Of a stretch of 64,000 nucleotides of DNA, positions 62,022 through 64,000 are shown piece after piece. Under the pieces are notes generated by a model, which worked only from the letters and a program-made list of their open reading frames with translations, had not been told where the DNA came from and ran no database searches. The stretch is from Heterocephalus glaber (taxonomy: Eukaryota > Chordata > Mammalia > Rodentia > Bathyergidae), in the NCBI RefSeq assembly GCF_000247695.1, contig NW_004624805.1:6090735-6154734 (forward strand). The letters run 5' to 3'. Position 1 is the stretch's first letter; every line of letters starts with the position of its first letter. The position numbers and the translations under genes were made by a program.

Positions 62022-63349
62022 AGTCACTCACACTAGTGCTGTGCTACTTTCATTGAAATGACTTAATGAGAATGGGGGAAAGGCAGGACTTAATATGTCA
62101 GTGGCACATGTATGCCAAGTAGAAGCCAGAAGATCCCATAAGGTGTGAAGTCAATGATAGCTTTGCAGGCATTCAGATTCAGACTCAGGTTAGAGAACTG
62201 AATCATCACCTGGCATGTGGTAGTAAAATCATATTCTGAAAAAGATGTATCAAAGCAGTATCATATTTGTACTTTCGACTGTGATTTGGTATAAGCAAGA
62301 CAACTTCATCACATTAAGTTGATACTGTTTCTTTGACTTTTATCATTTTTATAAGAGTACCTTTGCAAAGTTGCTTTTATATGCAGCAAGGTGATAAATT
62401 AGATTATTCTTTTCAATTTTTCATTCCCTATCTATTATAGAAATATACAGCCAAGCCGTTTGTTTTGTGATTTTGCTGTACTTCTTATTAGAGAGGATAG
62501 AAAGGCTAGGAAAAACAGCAAACAAAAACTATTTCATGTGGCAGTGAAATATTCAGTAGAACTTGCACTTTTGATTATACAGAAAACAAAAGTGTGTCCA
62601 GTGAACTTGGGGCATTGGTTAAGGAGGTTCAGATCAGAATGTTGCTAATGTGAACAGGCTGCAGTTTCTCCACTTGAAAAAGGTACGATAAGAGATAAGC
62701 TTAGAAAAGAATTGGCCAGTTTGCAAGCAAAATTCATAGGGAATGTAGAGAACCTGGAAATCCCAGAAGCAGTAAACTTGGGAAATAAATCTGTTTTCAT
62801 TTTTAATTAGTAGAAGATGAAATTGAAAAATACCTTTGCATTTGGAAGACCTATGAAAACAGCCTCAGGAAAATGAGAAAATTCAAGCATGAACTCATTA
62901 AAACAATGCTAACAGCAGCTATTTTTCACCTGGTGGTGAAAATAACTTTCAGGAAAGTGTCTTAGTGGTCTCACTGATGTCTGGTGAACCCAAAGAACTT
63001 TTAGTTAAGTGTGAAGACAAAGAGATGCCTCGTGAAGGTTTACAGTTGTGGCTTTCAGCGTGTGGAATTGTCTGTAATTAGCAGCATCAAAACCCCAACA
63101 GGTCTGTGGAGGGTCTGTGCTTGCAAACATGCTGCCATGCTAGATTAAAAGAGACTGAATTTCAGATGAAGAAAGAGCTCTAGGCTCCAACTTGCCACAG
63201 GTAGGGATCGGGTAAGAGAGCTGCTGTCTGTCTTTCCAACAGTCTCTTCAGAGGGACCCAGTAAGGACGATGGAGAAGGAAGGCCATACCAGAGACATGC
63301 TGGGCTGGCCTTCCTCCCCGCAAACTGGCTGGGGCCTGTTGAGTCACAC
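62022..63349. other. Unassigned intergenic DNA
   Basis: Nothing recognised. The 62440-63090 part has a few short open pieces in shifting frames and could be an old retrocopy or transposon, but no family motif is visible. Confidence 0.4.
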
Positions 63350-63815
63350 ACGCATGCCCGTGTTTACAGCAGCACAGCCTGTAATAGTCAATCCTGAAGG
63401 CAGCCTAGAAGTCCATCCACAGGAGAATGGATAAAAGACAACATGTTAGGTATACCGCATGGAGTCCTCTTGTGCCACCAAAAGGATAAACTCGAGTCAT
63501 GTGTAGGAAAATGGATGCACCTCGAGACCATAATGTTAAGAGAAGTAAATCAGACACACACGCTTGAACATCACATGGTTTCTTTTATATGAGAAACCCA
63601 AGGTATAAATAAAGGGCAAAATAAAAGATAGCTAAGAGGGAAGAAGGAGATTGGTCTTTCCCAGAGAAGAAGAGGACCAGGAGACGGAGGGAGGGGCAGG
63701 AGGGGAAGGGAAGGGAAAGTAAAAGGAATCAAGATGTGCTCAAAGCATGCATCAGCTCCCCACGATGAAGGTAATCATTATGTACAGCAAATACCGTTCA
63801 CTAATAAAAATAAAA
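63350..63815 (+). mobile_element. L1 3' end, plus orientation
   Basis: Shows the end-of-ORF2 phrases tacagcagcacagcc, ccatccacaggagaatggataaa and gttaagagaagtaaatcagaca. A purine-rich 3' UTR (63640-63725) and the terminal module gtaatcattatgtacagcaaa then ctaataaaaataaa follow. Confidence 0.8.
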
Positions 63816-63924
63816 ATTGGGAAAAAGGGAATACTTCCTACCCCAGCAGGGAAACTGCTCTGTATTTTCAGAGTGGGATTTCAGAATTCCTATGGCCCAG
63901 CGACCACCAGCCTTCTGCCTTTTG

Positions 63925-64000
63925 TTTTGTTATTGTTAAAAGATTTATTACTACGTGTTTGCAGTACATAATGCTTACATTCGTCGTGAGGATTTGGCAC
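63925..64000 (-). mobile_element. L1-like 3' terminal module, cut by window edge
   Basis: The minus strand reads cacgacgaatgtaagcatta, then tgtactgcaaacacgtagta and ataaat. The element continues beyond the right edge. Confidence 0.6.

Noticed and set aside
62440..63090. Possible processed pseudogene
   Set aside because: Short open pieces in shifting frames give no recognisable protein motif, and no poly(A) or duplication was seen. Left unassigned.
1..64000. CRISPR arrays, operons or phage-like systems
   Set aside because: No direct-repeat/spacer pattern and no bacterial-style gene packing occur anywhere. Content is entirely mammalian nuclear DNA.

Overview
This is a nuclear genomic window from a placental mammal, most likely a non-murid rodent. 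Recently inserted tRNA-derived ID SINEs occur throughout, several B1-ID dimers are present, and a rodent-style full-length L1 lies in the right half, all against an older background of MIR, MaLR, hAT and TcMar copies. The exact genus cannot be read from the sequence. No bacterial or viral coding content, CRISPR array, rRNA gene or functional tRNA gene is seen.

The one protein-coding gene supported is MKX (Mohawk, a TALE-class homeobox repressor of tendon, muscle and connective tissue development), on the minus strand. Four coding exons with clean splice sites are present: 29853-29666 (with the ATG), 28390-28231, 20899-20746 and 20400-20077. They encode residues 1-275 and keep phase across all three junctions. 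The last 70 or so residues expected from the family are not found and should lie off the left edge, so positions 1-20076 are intron. A dense CpG island (about 28.1-32.3 kb) covers exons 2-3 and the promoter. It holds two strong candidate 5' UTR splice donors, a TATA-like motif and a 12-unit GCC/GGC tract.

Positions 32.3-64 kb are upstream intergenic DNA with no supported gene. The main landmark is a full-length, dead L1 on the minus strand (37009-43888), bounded by a perfect 13-bp target-site duplication. It is interrupted by a 615-base run of N and by a nested ID SINE that has its own 10-bp duplication. Smaller L1 3' ends, solo MaLR-type LTRs, a Tigger-like non-autonomous transposon, MER5-like hAT fragments, MIRs and simple repeats fill much of the rest.

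The most notable observations are a four-codon loss in MKX exon 5 that creates a second sumoylation-type motif, the repeat-plus-TATA arrangement at the MKX promoter, and an inverted mariner fossil at 1.7-2.3 kb. I found no evidence of an undescribed multi-gene biological system. Long open frames in the 28-32 kb region are best explained by scarce stop codons in GC-rich DNA.
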